Positions 1 to 14,639 of a stretch of 64,000 nt of DNA are shown here, one piece after another. Numbering within the stretch: the stretch's first letter is position 1; every line of letters starts with the position of its first letter. The stretch is from positions 5,469,079 to 5,533,078 of the forward strand of contig NC_135568.1 of the NCBI RefSeq assembly GCF_964340395.1, read 5' to 3'. The notes under the pieces were generated by a model. It saw only the letters and a program-made list of their open reading frames with translations. It made no database searches and had not been told where the DNA came from. The position numbers were made by a program, and so were the translations under genes. The stretch is from Glandiceps talaboti (lineage: Eukaryota; Hemichordata; Enteropneusta; Spengelidae).

Positions 1-1848
<1,848 letters not shown>

Positions 1849-4800
1849 ATTGTATTTATAAAAAAATTAAAAATGAGAAGACATTTTCCAAATTTTGCAC
1901 CATATATGCGTGCTGTGTAAACGCATATTAGTTATTTCGTTTAAGGGGGTATTGGCCTTTCTGCTGTGTCAAGTTATTACGTCATTTGCAGGGTTGAAAT
2001 ATTTGGAATGCACTGAGAAGGACTCCTATAAACGTCAGTGCCTGCTAATCTAGACAATGTTTCCGCCATCTGCCATAAATATTCTGATAATTCCTAGCAG
2101 AGATCAAGAAGCCAATGAGTAGAATTCGTGTATTTTCATTCCTCAATTTCCGATGTACCAACTGGTACCACAGTGATCGACGAGGACCACATTTGTCAAA
2201 ATGACAACTTGACAACCCCAAAGGATCACATTATATGCAACGTTTTAAACCTTTGGATGATAAAAAAAAAATATATATATATAGACGGGAGAAAAGAATC
2301 GCTTAAAACCAATCAATACTACCTATACAATGGTGTGAACTGAGAATGAAAGTGAAAACTAAAAAAACAAACAAATTATTCTAAAAGTATGTTCTATCCC
2401 TCTTTAATAAGTCAAATATTTTACCTATCGTATGAACGTTAACCTAGAACATAAAATCTTGGCAATCTGTTGTTATATTTTAATTTCATTGAATTTCGAG
2501 TGTACTGTACTCCAAATTTTCACAGGTGTAGTTAGATGTACATAACTGACAAGTACTTTCACACCTGAATTTACATATATTGAAGCTAATATTTCACTCA
2601 ACACCTCCAGCAAATTTGGATCATTCTGTTAGATCTAGTTAGACACTGAAGATGGACAAGTGATTTGTTTGAAAGATGTCTGTTTCTTAATCAAAAGTTG
2701 AAGAAGAGAACTTATGTGAACTACATTTATATCAAGAATGTCGTGTTTGATAATGATTTGTCCAATTTAAGGCATACAAACTTAAAGGAGTACATGATGA
2801 TTTTATAAGTTTATTTGCGATTATTTTTGTTGCATACTAAAGATAATCATGCAGTATTCTATTTACTGAAATATAGTTAACCATCACTTCATATTGTTAG
2901 AGCTCAAACCTGGTATCATATAGACATACTGTGTAAACGAATCGATGGTATGATATATTTAGTGTATGTATATGTATGCTGAATTTGTCTAAGGAAACCA
3001 AATAACTCAGATGACTATATAAATGCAATCGAAGCATGAACCAACACTGAGATTATACCAGGATAGTTTAATATAGGTGTTACGCCAGTGAAAGTACTGT
3101 TAAGAGCAAAAAAATAATATAAACTCAGTATGTACCACTTTAACGTGCGGTGTAGTCCATAAAGTCACTCAATAAACCCTTTCACCTCGCCCCATGTCAA
3201 GTTTATTAACGCCTTAGAACTACCCCATAGATGTCAACTTTCTCTACGCATGCGATCTTAATTTTAATCTTGTTGATTTCCAAGTTATTTTCAGACAAAA
3301 TTCTTCCAGATGAAGTTATTTCCAGGATGGAAAATTCAAAAACCCGCTTTTAAGTGTTTCCGTATTAGGTATGAAATGTTGTATGTTTCAGCTATCTGAA
3401 ATTTATCACAGAGTACTTCCGCATTGTATAGATAATACATTTTATTAGTTCCAAGTGGTCAAATACTCCCTTAAGATCATTCATCGATTCCATTGAGGGG
3501 GTTACTAACTGAATGACAGAGTGGGGATACAGTATAACCACAAAGGAAGTACTATCTTGCCGACCAATGCTTACAAAACATACGTATACTATTATTGGCA
3601 CACTGACAACAGTCATTAATGGATAAACAACTCAAAAATGACAAAACTTTCTAAAATGTGCAACATATTACACGAAGACATGAAAACTGGGATCTTTTAC
3701 GCAAGAGAACAACATCTTTGAAATTGATAGACAACTTACATACTATTCTTGATAAAACTGTCAAACTTGCACCGTGACGTAGAGCTGACTTTGCTGGCGA
3801 TTATTTATCAATTGACGAGAGCAAGAACACTAGATAGACTTTTCAAAACGTGTAAGAAATGCAATCATTATGTCTAATACCACGGTAAAAATTCATAATT
3901 ATATAGATGATATTAAATAAAAATTAATTGTTTATCAAAGTACATTTACCAAACAATATTGGTAAACGTTCAAAAACATTTCAGTTTCTGTCGTGTCATC
4001 ACTGACTTGTTACTCGTTGTACAGATATACCCCTGTCGACACTTTATTTGACACCGCCCTTACCGGATTAGCAATAGCCATGACAATCTAATCATATTAC
4101 AAGTAAGGCACTTGTGTCTGGAAGCCCTTAACTTTGCCACGCGTAGGAAGTAACTACTTCAACTATGGACTTTAATCAAGTATAAAGACTTAAAATATCA
4201 AACTTTACGGTCTCTGTTATAATTGGGAGGGTGCTACTCAAAATTCTTAAGGTATGACATTTATTTTCAAATATAGAGACCTTGAGAGGGAGCATCGCTT
4301 AAGAAAAATTCATTGAGAGAGTAGTAAAAATAATGTATTCCTTAACTTGCAATAAATGTGCTGTAAATGTCAGCCCAAGTTCACTTTTCGCCTTTGAATG
4401 TTCTTGTTACAGGTTCGAGGTTGTTTGTATGTATGATTATTATTATTATTCTAAAACTATTCATTGCTAAAATTTGACACCTAAATTTCCTATTTTAAAT
4501 AATCGTTTCATCCCCACGATGATGTACGTAGCACTTTCTCGTTTACGTCATACGTGACGTTATACATTTTACAAGAAATTTTAACAAATCACAAACGTTT
4601 TTGTACAAAACTTTTGATAAAATCTATTGCCTATCCTTGAACTTAAAACTAGTCAAATAATTGTTGAAAATTTGTAAAGAACGACAATTTTTATCCGGTT
4701 TACTTTGGCGGGAAAGAGAGCATAGTTGGATATACAGTCGCTCGGTATTTCAGTGACTACACTTCAACAGCTGAAAACAGGTCTGTGATGTTTCATTGGC

Positions 4801-5805
4801 CTCTCCTTTGTAAATCTGTCATCCCCACTCTCAGCTGTCGGCTTCCGTAATGAGCATTCTGATTCCCTGGAATGTCCTACAAATAGGCACAATAAGGGCG
4901 ACCAAGGCAACGTTCGCTCACATGTACTGCAATCGTTCCGTAGCCAACCAATAGTAACATTTTTGAGTGACATAATTCGCGTGACTGTAGTAAAAATATC
5001 AAAGGCTGTATTGGTTAAAATGTCGAAGTGCTAAAAATATAATGTCATCCTGCGATAAACTCTAAATTATCATGAAATTCATCCCCATGATTATCGTCTG
5101 TCTATCTTCGTTGAAATGATCATCCTGCAAATTGAGACTGTTTAATATCAAGTGTACATACTTTCTCACGAGTTGAATTACAAATAAATTCTGTTGTCGT
5201 GAATATTTTCACCAAAAAGTCATGAAACTTGGCTATCATAGCACTCCAGAGAGTGGTAAAGGTTCAACATTACAGCTATATATCATTGACTGTCTTGACT
5301 TTGAACACGGTGCAGGAATTCGGTGGCATACGCTCAAGGATTAGGCGGTAACGTTAATAACATGGGGAACGACCGGGATAATGACGCATTTTTTCCCGAG
5401 GAATAAATCTCGCTTGACATTGGCCGGCCGTCAAATTTGTCTCGTTTACAGAGTCATCACTACGACCTTGAATTCGTCACGGCTTCTTCAACGAAACATG
5501 ATGACGAGCTATAAATTGTAGTTCGCCGCTGTCGCTTGAAAACTCAGAAATTGTGAGTTCTCGCACGCAAGACCCTAACCAATTACTACCGTAACTAAAG
5601 TCATGCTGTTTTTTAAATGAAATCTTATTAATTTTGATGGAATAAATTAATATGACCAAGGCATAATCAAAACATAACTAGTTTACCAACTCCGAACAAC
5701 CAACCGGAACAGTCTGATTAAAAACAAATGTCGTCCGTTCTAATAAATTGATTAGTTTAGCAACAGAATGTAATTTTAAATGACTTGAATACATGACAAA
5801 TCTGC
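1849..5805. other. Non-coding stretch, no gene seen
   Basis: About 4 kb of AT-rich sequence. ORFs are all under 80 codons and none shows a domain, splice-site pairing or codon pattern I could support. A small ATT run lies near 4440. A distant exon of a gene outside the window cannot be excluded. Confidence 0.45.
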
Positions 5806-6058
5806 CAATAGGGAACTTGCAATCCAGACTGAGCATGCTCAGATGCAAAGGACTATGGGATTATCTGTGGTTATCGTAATACCTAATCTGGAGCTACTGA
5901 TAAAATTAACCTCCCACAATTGTCAGGGTGACTATGAATTGATTATTTGTGGTTACAAACAATGTATCAACATTGTTTACAATACCAATTTATTACTATT
6001 TACTATCACATTCCCATGATGCAACATTGAACATGGCGGGTTTGCAAGTTCCCTATTG
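5806..6058. mobile_element. MITE with 17-bp perfect terminal inverted repeats
   Basis: The 253-bp element begins CAATAGGGAACTTGCAA and ends with its exact reverse complement TTGCAAGTTCCCTATTG. There is no coding capacity, so it is a non-autonomous DNA transposon. An internal perfect palindrome CTGAGCATGCTCAG lies near 5837. I could not define a target-site duplication, so the superfamily is open. Confidence 0.7.
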
Positions 6059-7611
6059 CGAAGGTACCTCGAAAATTACCTTTATTACAAATCGATTAAC
6101 ATTAAAGTAAACATATGACACCTAAGCACTATCATAAGCCGGTTTTACTTTTTCAAAGTGTTTTTCTCAACAGCACTTCTATAGAAATATAAGATTACAA
6201 TGTTCGTCAATTTCCGCCATGGTAAACAGGAGAACTTATGATCTAAGTTAACATACGTCACTGATGGATGGACCGTTGAGGGCGGACTCAGAAATGGATA
6301 TTATCTGAATTTTTTATTCATGACGTTGACTTTACATCGAATCTACGACTTTTTGTAGTATAATATATACTTAATGGAGAATGAGAATTTTCTTTCAAAT
6401 TTATTTTTTGTTAGTAGTTTTTACACATGATTTTCAGAACAAAATTTCAGTGATACTAAACTTGTCAAAAAAGAGATAAGCAGTTTTCGGGGAAATGTTC
6501 AAAAGGTGTGTCGGAGATGAACGTGCTTGGTACACAGAGGTCAACGGCATCTTGTTGATGACCAATGTCATCTACTCTTGGCACTGGCACTGGGTTTTAC
6601 CCTTACAACGTCACAGTTGACACACGGAAATATTACATAAATTAGGAACAATTGTTACACTTTGTCACGTGATTTGTGAGACTTTAGTTGATAATAAAAG
6701 ATTAATTGATGAGATGTTGTGACGTCACTTATAAATATTGATATTAAATGACAGATATATCGTCACTGCGCCTATTTTGGGCTTCTCTGTACTTCAAAAC
6801 AAAGGAAGTTGCAATCTTTTATTTATTCGTAAATATTCATATTCACCTTTCACCTACTATCACAAAAGTTCAGATTATTTTTGCTGTGGAACTGCTCGAT
6901 TGAATCAGTCCAAAATTTCTGCTTGACTAGTGTTCAATATTGGATTCATCAAGTTGTCTTTCACGATGTTTACTATAATTATGTTGCACAAGCTACGTCT
7001 TTGAACAGAATTGAAAATATGGATTCTATACCATGGTCGTTCTACGTCACGACAACTCGTGTCTACGTCACTGGATCTGCGGTACTCAGAGTATAAGTCA
7101 AAACGTTGTAAATCACCATTATTTTTCCCGATTTTTCATAAATTATGCTTGAGGAGGTATAATTATATTTTTCCTCGATATTTATGATCATTAAGTAGGA
7201 AAATACTTATGACCTAAGGGTTTTATCACTAATCGTCTAGTGACTCGTATTGACAAGGTCACTCCAATTGTATTTTACCTTGTTGGACGATGAAAAATAT
7301 TGGGGAACAATAATTATGAGACAATAATCCGTTATGGGTTTGATTTGCTGATACATAACAAATAACGAACGGAGACATGCACGTTAAAAACCCTGGAATT
7401 TCTGCATATTGTAGTTATCAAGTAAGAGTTTGTTAAAATACTCCCAAGAGAAAGTGTTGTTTAACTAACATTTGCAACAAGTGTAGAGTTTTGTAATAAA
7501 ATACTGTTTTTCATGTAATAAATTACAACTGTCGGCGTTATTACAAAATGTCAGTTATACAAAATATTCGTCAAATGTCTACCTCTTCCTCCTCAGTCTT
7601 GTCTCTGTCTG
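6059..7611. other. Non-coding stretch with promoter-like motif at 6720
   Basis: No gene is recognisable. A CRE next to a TATA-like box lies at 6720-6737, and several TACGTCA half-CREs lie near 7045-7070. ORFs downstream of it (6738-7096) have no recognisable domain. Confidence 0.4.
6720..6737 (+). promoter_or_regulatory. CRE adjacent to TATA-like box
   Basis: The palindromic TGACGTCA (6720-6727) is followed two bases later by TATAAATA (6730-6737), an arrangement typical of cAMP-responsive core promoters. No gene could be attached to it, so it may be an unannotated transcript start or chance. Confidence 0.3.
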
Positions 7612-7631
7612 TCTGTTCTATCAGCTCTATA

Positions 7632-7688
<57 letters not shown>
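7612..7688. repeat. (TCTG)n microsatellite
   Basis: About 16 near-perfect TCTG/TGTC units, with slightly degenerate units at the left edge. Confidence 0.9.
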
Positions 7689-7689
<1 letters not shown>

Positions 7690-8147
7690 ACACACAGTGT
7701 AAACTTTAAATCTGCTCGGATCTAGGATGTCTTGAAGAGCTCAACTACTAGGCTGACGAATAATGATTTATTTTGATACAGCTCTACTTCTAAACCTTGA
7801 GGTTTGTCACGATAACCCGTGACCTTAGTAAACTTTCACCCGTGAATACTAATTTCTCAAAGAAAAAAACAACTCGGAGCATCTGTCATGCTGTAAAAGT
7901 ATCCGCTTTTTATCAGTAGACAGATAGACTCGTAGTAAAGGTTGTTTACCTTCAATGTACTCAGCTCCAATTACCCAGCAATGAACCATACTTTCTGTAG
8001 GGCATATAAAGTTTACATAAATACTCTATTGCATAGTTGCCATGTTTGTTTATGTGACTAAGTTAAAACTGACAGGCTCTGATCTTGAAGTTTCCAAGCA
8101 ACAAGGCAGAAACATGGGCAAATTACAAGTACACATACATGCATGTA

Positions 8148-8245
8148 CATACATACATACATACATACATACATACATACATACATACATACATACATAC
8201 ATACATACATACACACGCACGCACGCACGCACGCACGTACACACA

Positions 8246-8294
<49 letters not shown>
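8148..8294. repeat. Compound microsatellite (CATA)n(CGCA)n(CA)n
   Basis: CATA units pass into CGCA/CGTA units and then a CA dinucleotide run. The overlapping ORFs on both strands (YIHTYIHT, HTHTHT) are repeat translations. Confidence 0.95.
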
Positions 8295-8296
<2 letters not shown>

Positions 8297-8864
8297 GCAA
8301 TATTGAGAGAAATAAATGATTCACCACATCAAATGTTCGTCTGGTTTCTAGTATAGCAAAACAGGTTATGCTTAAAAACTAGACCTTTTATTTCCATTTT
8401 GTGTTTACATTTCTATTAGTAACAATTCTATTTGTATTACACAGTTCTATTGGTAACATTGTCTTACCATACTCAAAGTCACTATACTCAAAGTAGTCTT
8501 AGGACGTATAGTATTGGATTAGAGATTACAAAACCATAAATATTTATACACGTCAGAAGAGTGAGCATTTGAAAGGTTAGCCTGAGTTAAGCCCTGAGTT
8601 AAGCTAAGTAACCAACTGTTTTGGCATGGACGCCCCCACCGGCGATTTGACTCGTATATTTCGTTTTATATTCCTGAGTTACTTAATATCAAATAGATAG
8701 AGGGCGTTAATCCCACGCGTCAAGTCCGAAGGTATTGCTTCTAAGTTCCAACATGTCACAACGTCTTCAACGACGTTGTTGAACCACCGTATTACTGTAG
8801 TAAAGGACACTTTTGTCGTATCATTTCTATTTTTCAGGTTTGTCTACGGGGTACATATTGAGTC

Positions 8865-9214
8865 ATGATGGACGAATGGTTAGCATGGTCGGCTTGGATT
8901 ATGCAGGTTGCAAGTTCAAGCCCCATCGCTGCCATTTGTTTCTGAATGGCTAAAGTCCTTGGACAAGATTTGAACCATGACTGTGCCTTGGTCAACCCAG
9001 CTGTATAATTGGGGACCTGGTAGGATAGAGGTTGCAATGTGAATGTTTTAATCCTATGCGCTTATAGAGGCTGAAATGGATTGTATGCTCCCCACTCCCC
9101 AGAGAGTTGAGGAAGTGTAAAGGGTCGTTTTGCTGCCACTGATCCATGCCAGGGATAATAATCGTGAACGCTTTGAGCTCTCAGGGGGAAAGGCGCATTA
9201 TTATCATTATTATT
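8865..9214 (+). mobile_element. tRNA-derived SINE
   Basis: A tRNA-like head carries an A-box-like sequence TTAGCATGGTCGG (about 8879-8892) and a B-box-like GTTCAAGCCC (about 8914-8923) at tRNA-like spacing. A non-tRNA body of about 250 bp follows. It ends in an ATT-rich tail of TTATTATCATTATTATTA type. This is the layout of a polymerase-III SINE. It lies outside any gene. I recall similar bodies from invertebrate SINEs but cannot name the family. Confidence 0.65.
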
Positions 9215-9314
9215 ACACGTGCTAATTATAAACAGACGGTATGTACACAGGCATATCCATAGAGGCATGCAGACAAGTAGATATGTATGCCCTCAACACA
9301 ACCCGCTAAGGGCC

Positions 9315-9605
9315 TCACACTCACAGGCCCTTGGTTCCCGAGATATGTATCAGAATTTTTCTATCACAATACAATAATATGTCGATAATATCGATAAAAT
9401 TGTCGTATTTACTGAGCCAACTACATTGAAAGGGGTAAAATTATATCCGTGAAGAGTCTCTTTAATACTCGATCACAGAAACAAGTGTATTTCGTATATA
9501 GTTTGCTAAATACGACAATCTTATCGATATTTTATTGTATTCTGATAGGAACATTCTGATGCATATCTCGGGGATTGCGAAACAAGTGCCTGTGCTCGTG
9601 GAATA
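9315..9605. mobile_element. Fold-back MITE with long terminal inverted repeats
   Basis: The arm starting CACAGGCCCTTGGTT and running through CCGAGATATG and CACAATACAATAATAT is matched, inverted, by the 9505-9605 arm (TACGACAATCTTATCGATAT ... CATATCTCGG ... GCCTGTG). The arms are roughly 90-100 bp and imperfect, around an 80-bp centre. There is no coding capacity. No clear target-site duplication was found. Confidence 0.6.
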
Positions 9606-9809
9606 CTGTACCGGATGCATTCCCTCACATGCCATCTCAGACCACTAGCACCAGGCGCGATATCGGCCAAAGGTCACACTCAGATGTTTATATATAGGTC
9701 AACGCCAAGTGTCAATGCTCTCGCTTTCTTTTGTTTTTCCTCCAACTATGTGAACATGAAATTACTGGCAAAACGGTGCGGTGACGGACATAATCTGAAC
9801 GCTAACTAT

Positions 9810-9893
9810 TTAGTGGGTTATACTTCCATGGTTATATGGAGCCATAACCCACTCTTTCTTAGGGGTATGACCTATATTACGCTCAGCACTCAA
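9810..9893 (+). repeat. Dispersed repeat, also at 46603-46676 inverted
   Basis: A block containing TGGGTTATAC, an inner inverted partner ATAACCCACTC, and AGGGGTATGACCTATATTAC is matched on the opposite strand near 46.6 kb. It contains a small hairpin (GTGGGTTATA ... ATAACCCAC). It is probably a short mobile element fragment. Confidence 0.5.
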
Positions 9894-9964
9894 GTTGCAT
9901 GCAACAAATTACACAAAATTTTGAAAAAGATCCGTTTCAGCCCATCACGCCATAGTATAAGTGA

Positions 9965-10062
9965 AATAGACAACTCGTTCGGTAGGGTTATGTGCCACAA
10001 ATTCGGGGGGCTACGCCTCGTTTATTGGCACATAACCCTCCCGAACTCGTTGACTATCTATT
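9965..10062. mobile_element. Small fold-back element
   Basis: A left arm around 9972-9997 (GGTAGGGTTATGTGCCA core) and a right arm at 10026-10051 (TGGCACATAACCCTCCC) form a hairpin of about 33 bp per arm with a loop of about 30 nt. The 163-codon ORF over this region spans this and the preceding palindrome and is not credible as a gene. Confidence 0.5.
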
Positions 10063-10173
10063 GCATCCGTCTTCCTTGTTGCATTGTCATGGTATTATAT
10101 GATTAAGAAGACAGAATGAATTCTGGAAATGACGCTAATTTCAATAAAATCTGCACGTCGCCGGATGCTACAA

Positions 10174-10187
10174 TGACGTCATAAATA
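10174..10187 (+). promoter_or_regulatory. CRE overlapping a TATA-like element, likely promoter of the downstream gene
   Basis: TGACGTCA (10174-10181) runs directly into ATAAATAG, about 80 bp upstream of the ATG at 10260. A second CRE-like site (TGACGTTACGTC) lies at about 10199. Spacing fits a short 5' UTR for the membrane-protein gene that follows. This is inference from motifs only. Confidence 0.4.
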
Positions 10188-10259
10188 GACTGTTCAATGA
10201 CGTTACGTCCTCCGAGTTTAATAGTGGAATGTTCACGTCATTATTTCACTCATACCACC

Positions 10260-11416
10260 ATGGCTAATTACGTCCAGTTCGCTGCAGGTGAGTTGCGCTA
10301 ATTTTTCCACATCTTTGAGTTTGTTCATTTCTCAGACAATGTTTGTATAGTTAAGTAGCATTATGATTGTATCCAAAAAACAATATGGATGAGTGAAGAC
10401 CAAGAGTTCGAGTTTTTTCATCGAACCGCTTGCTTCGATTTCTACAAATTATATTAAATTTTGATTACTCCTAGAATTATTAGACAGATATAAAATGATA
10501 TGTAAATGACAATATCTAGAGAATTTAATAGTCAGAACACTTTCTTAATTGCCTGCCATCACAGACCAGTAAGCATTTCAACCATTTGCGACTCTGGGAA
10601 ATATATACACCCGACTATACCGCATGGTCTGTGGTGGCAGGCACGTGCACATATTATCATAACCTGCAAATCCAGCATGAGAATATAACATGATGGTTAG
10701 CTGTTGTAGCTACCGAAATGAAAACAATTAAAATATTTTAAAAACTGTCCATTCAATAAATTCAAATAACCTCAATAAATTACTAAAATGTAGATAGTGT
10801 CTGAAAAGTGTGTTAATGTACATACAAAAACAAACTTTCACACATTTTAAAAGTTTTTGCAATATATGGACTTGGTATATGTTGTTTCACATTGTTGGTT
10901 TTTTTCAAGTAGGAAAACATAATAAGTTTGTTATGAAATAAAAATCCAAAATAAATACTAATTTTTCATCCACATTGCCATTATCACAGCTTTCAGAAAT
11001 TTATCTCTCAGTCTAATATTAGTCATTGTTTTTCTTATAGGTGTATTCACATTGACAATGATTTGTTTTCTGGGACAAGTCCATGCCAATCCATCTCGAT
11101 GTGGCGGTGCATGTCGGGAAGACATGTGTATCGATCATGGGGAAGGAATATCACCACGTTTTCGATGCCACCAAGACGAACAAAGCACGCCCCCTACAGA
11201 GACTATGGAAAACACCTTGGCTGAAAATGGACAAAGCAGCGTCGATGGTCGAAGTAGGTGAACATGTAAATGTATGTATGTATGTATGTATGTATGTATG
11301 TATGTATGTATGTATGTATGTATGTATGTATGTATGTATGTATGTATGTGTGTGTGTGTGTGTGTGTGCGTGCGTGCGTGCGTGTGTGTGTGTGCATGTG
11401 TGTGTCTGTGTGCGTG

Positions 11417-11497
<81 letters not shown>

Positions 11498-13887
11498 CTT
11501 TAATCCTAGCTTTTCTGACCTTACGACCTTATGGGGCATTTCATCCAACTTTCTACCTTTTTTCTAGAATGTACCGACGAATGTCCCAGCAGTAAATGCA
11601 TCGACCACGGTCAAACATCCGACCCTCGTTTTGAATGTTTAGGAGTAAATCTCACACAAAAGCCTCTCGGAATTACAACAGAAGCTCCGTCAGTCTTCGA
11701 AATGGTATTCAGTGAGATGGACGGTAAGCGAATACAACTTATTTGCACATGGCTTATTAGGTTTTATATCTCTTTTCAAATAATCTCAAAATCACGCTAA
11801 ACCCCAGTCAATGGCAAGTCTGGGTGAATACACCGAAAGCAGTATTATGGGCTCTTTTAACCGTAATTTCAATGTTTTACCTTAAAAAGATTTGAAGATC
11901 ACTGTTGAAATAGTTTTATGAAATTATCACCAATGCGCACATTGGGTGATGACGTTATAGTTATGCGTTGAGAACTATATATGTAAAATGTGGAAGAACA
12001 ATTGAAACCGTTGCCTTGGTAGATGGAAAAATGAGGTTGTCTATTAAATTGATTATTTTTTTACCGTTAGTATAACGGTTCTGCTATAGTTTTCTGAAGA
12101 AAGCAGTGACCACTTCGACTTTCATTTATATACCTAGTCATTTAACTTATTTTTTTTACAAGGAACACATTTTCAAAACAACAAAACGAGAATCTAATTA
12201 TTCTTTACCCATGCTGAAGAAAGGAAGATCATTTTCTGTTTTCAATCTTTGTATCATCTCTTCTCCAGAATACTCTACAATACGCATCTACACCGATATG
12301 GGTTTAACTGCATTAAATACAATAATAGGCGGATTGTTATGTTTTGGGATTCTGAAAGTTTTCAGGCTCTTAAGGAAGACTTCGCTTCTATTGGAGAAAA
12401 CACATGATAAGATAAACAATAGCTGGATGGACGTGAATAAAGGTATATATTTATGTTTTTCCCTAGACAATAATTTTTTGTATTTTGGGGCACTTTATTT
12501 CTCGTATATAGTCTATATATTTTATCAAATATTTTTGTAATTTTTATGTAACCTTTTAGTAGTTGTTTTTATATTTAGAAACTTTGTTTCAGAATTTGTT
12601 AAAGCATTCGTTTATTAACTGCCAGTTGTGTTTTAATCGTTACCTTGTAGCCTACCTACACTTGATGTGAGGGTGTATTTGTCAAGGTGTATATTTAATT
12701 GTTAAGTTTCAACGGGCATAATCAGTGGACCTTGTTCGTCAGTCCCATCCTCCAGTCTGTGTGTGTTGAAAAGAATTAGAATACGTACTATACATAATTA
12801 CTGGGGAACCTCTGCTACTCTTTTATTAGCTAAACTGTCTAGATTATAAGTGATTTGCAATGTCATAACGTAAAACAGTACAAGTTTCATTGTGTAATTA
12901 CATATACCCTGATATATCTGTAAGTCATTAGCCCCTGAATGAAGTGAAAGCCTTGGTAGTGACGTCACACCATATTTTTAAGGATATATTTATACATTTA
13001 GTCACGTGTACTTGCTAAAGCACATAGCCTTGACCTTCAATCGAGGTCCGAGGTATAGATAGACATATATTCATATATTGGAATAGGTTGGGATGTTTAC
13101 TTGTACTTCTTCTTCCTTTATCTAGCACACCAACATAAAGATACGGTTGTCAATATAAGACCGGATGGAGAAACAAGAACCCAGTGTGGTATGTTGTTAA
13201 TATAGACATAGACCCTCCACCCACCATACCCTGGGTGGAGGGTCTGTGATATAGAATATTCAAAATTTACTTGATTGATACATAAATAGAATTTTGATAT
13301 AGAAGTATAATATTATAAGTGTAACCATGATATTTTTCAATTATGTACGTTCAGGTCAGTAGAGTATATTTTATTGAAAAATGTACGTTTAGACACAAAG
13401 ACAACGACTATCGCAAAAGCTGAATGACAGAGGTAGCAACACTTGATTATTGCAGTGACTAAGAATGCAAATGCAGCGACAAATTGCATAGCAACCGTAG
13501 CAACACCCACAGCATCGGCAATACATCAGCAGGTCTTGTGAAAAGATAAGAAGTGAGGGGAATTTCAACATTGAAGACAAAATGTATAGAAATCACTTGT
13601 CCCGCCCTTAGCAACAACCAAATTAAACAACAGTGAACTTTGCAAAGATAATGAGATTTAATGACGAGTTTCATACGAATTCATTGGAGAATTCAAACAA
13701 GTTTGGGATACATGTATAATATTTTGAAATTTCATTTCTTGCAGTGCAACAGAATGGTGATGCCATGCTAGGACATCTACAAACAGCGCAACCACAGGTA
13801 TCAGCCAATCACCAATCGATTCATTACTCTCATCCAACGGATGGGAATACACTCATGGGATCTACTAAATCTGTGAACGGGAACTAA
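10260..13887 (+). CDS. Single-pass membrane protein with two C-x3-C-x4-C-x12-C repeats (six exons)
   Basis: Coding exons 10260-10287, 11041-11253, 11568-11723, 12269-12442, 13126-13188 and 13745-13887 join in frame. Every intron is phase 1, and together they give 258 residues. The ATG sits in a good context (ACCATGG). Residues 1-25 form a signal peptide (hydrophobic core, cleavage after VHA). Exon 2 and exon 3 each encode one Cys unit with identical spacing C-x3-C-x4-C-x12-C and shared IDHG and PRF residues. An NLT glycosylation site lies in exon 3. Exon 4 holds a transmembrane helix at about residues 143-161 followed by basic residues, so the last ~95 residues should be cytoplasmic. The tail has no domain I recognise. 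Symmetric 1-1 exons are typical of shuffled extracellular modules. I do not recognise the family and propose no function beyond a probable cell-surface role. Confidence 0.75.
10820..10982. mobile_element. Decayed copy (right half) of the AGTGGCC MITE family
   Basis: Lies in intron 1 of the membrane-protein gene. GACTTGGTATATGTTGTTTC, then AAGTAGGAAAACATA and AAATCCAAAATAAATAC, match the right half of the intact element at 45204-45549. The left part is too diverged to place. Confidence 0.5.
11272..11494. repeat. (TATG)n(TG)n microsatellite in intron 2
   Basis: Starts about 18 nt after the intron 2 donor of the membrane-protein gene and fills most of the 314-bp intron. The long ORFs reported across it on both strands are repeat translations. 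Confidence 0.95.
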
Positions 13888-14224
13888 TAAAAGCAGCCAG
13901 TTCTTTAATTATAACTTAAACACAGCGGTGTTATGCTACTCTCGGATGTGCAGTGACACTCCTATCAAGTTTAATGTCTTGAGAGTTGTAGTAGGTATTT
14001 GTAATCAAAATCGACGGAGTTTATTTTGAAAACAGATTTTATCTCGTGTTTACGAGTTTACCAAGAATGTATCAATTTAAATCACAAAGTATATGGATGA
14101 TGGAAAATTGTCATTTTAACGTAAAACGCACCACGGAAGCCAAAGAGCCAGCTGATTATCAAAGTTATTCATATCTCACAAACTACATGTCAATGATAGC
14201 TAGCTAGACAGACAGACATGATTG
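13888..14224. other. Presumed 3' UTR / intergenic
   Basis: Follows the TAA of the membrane-protein gene, with a second in-frame TAA immediately after. No AATAAA could be assigned with confidence and I see no other feature. Confidence 0.35.
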
Positions 14225-14396
14225 CATTGAGGCCGCTGGTTTTAGGGTGTGGACCCAATTAACACACACACAAACACACACACACACACGCACGCATATA
14301 TATATATAGATGATACTGTTTTATTTACACCGCTCTACATACACGTGTATTGAGCACTGCTTACTCCAGCATAGACATTTTACATATGCTGAGGTT

Positions 14397-14475
<79 letters not shown>

Positions 14476-14538
14476 TATAGATAGATAGATAGATAGATAG
14501 ATAGGGAGATAGAGAGAGATAGATAGATAGAGAGAGAT

Positions 14539-14624
<86 letters not shown>

Positions 14625-14625
14625 G
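14225..14625. repeat. Microsatellite cluster (CA)n, (GATA)n, (TA)n
   Basis: A CA run (about 14263-14290), a GATA run of about 25 units with later GAGA interruptions (about 14398-14540), and a TA run (about 14545-14622) follow one another. Confidence 0.95.
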
Positions 14626-14639
14626 AGGCTGACAGTGTT

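Noticed and set aside
9615-10106. 163-codon plus-strand ORF
   Set aside because: It runs through two hairpin elements, one of which recurs elsewhere. There is no domain and no splice support.
12106-12540. 144-codon ORF spanning the transmembrane exon
   Set aside because: Only 12269-12442 has splice signals and phase continuity. The flanks are intron.
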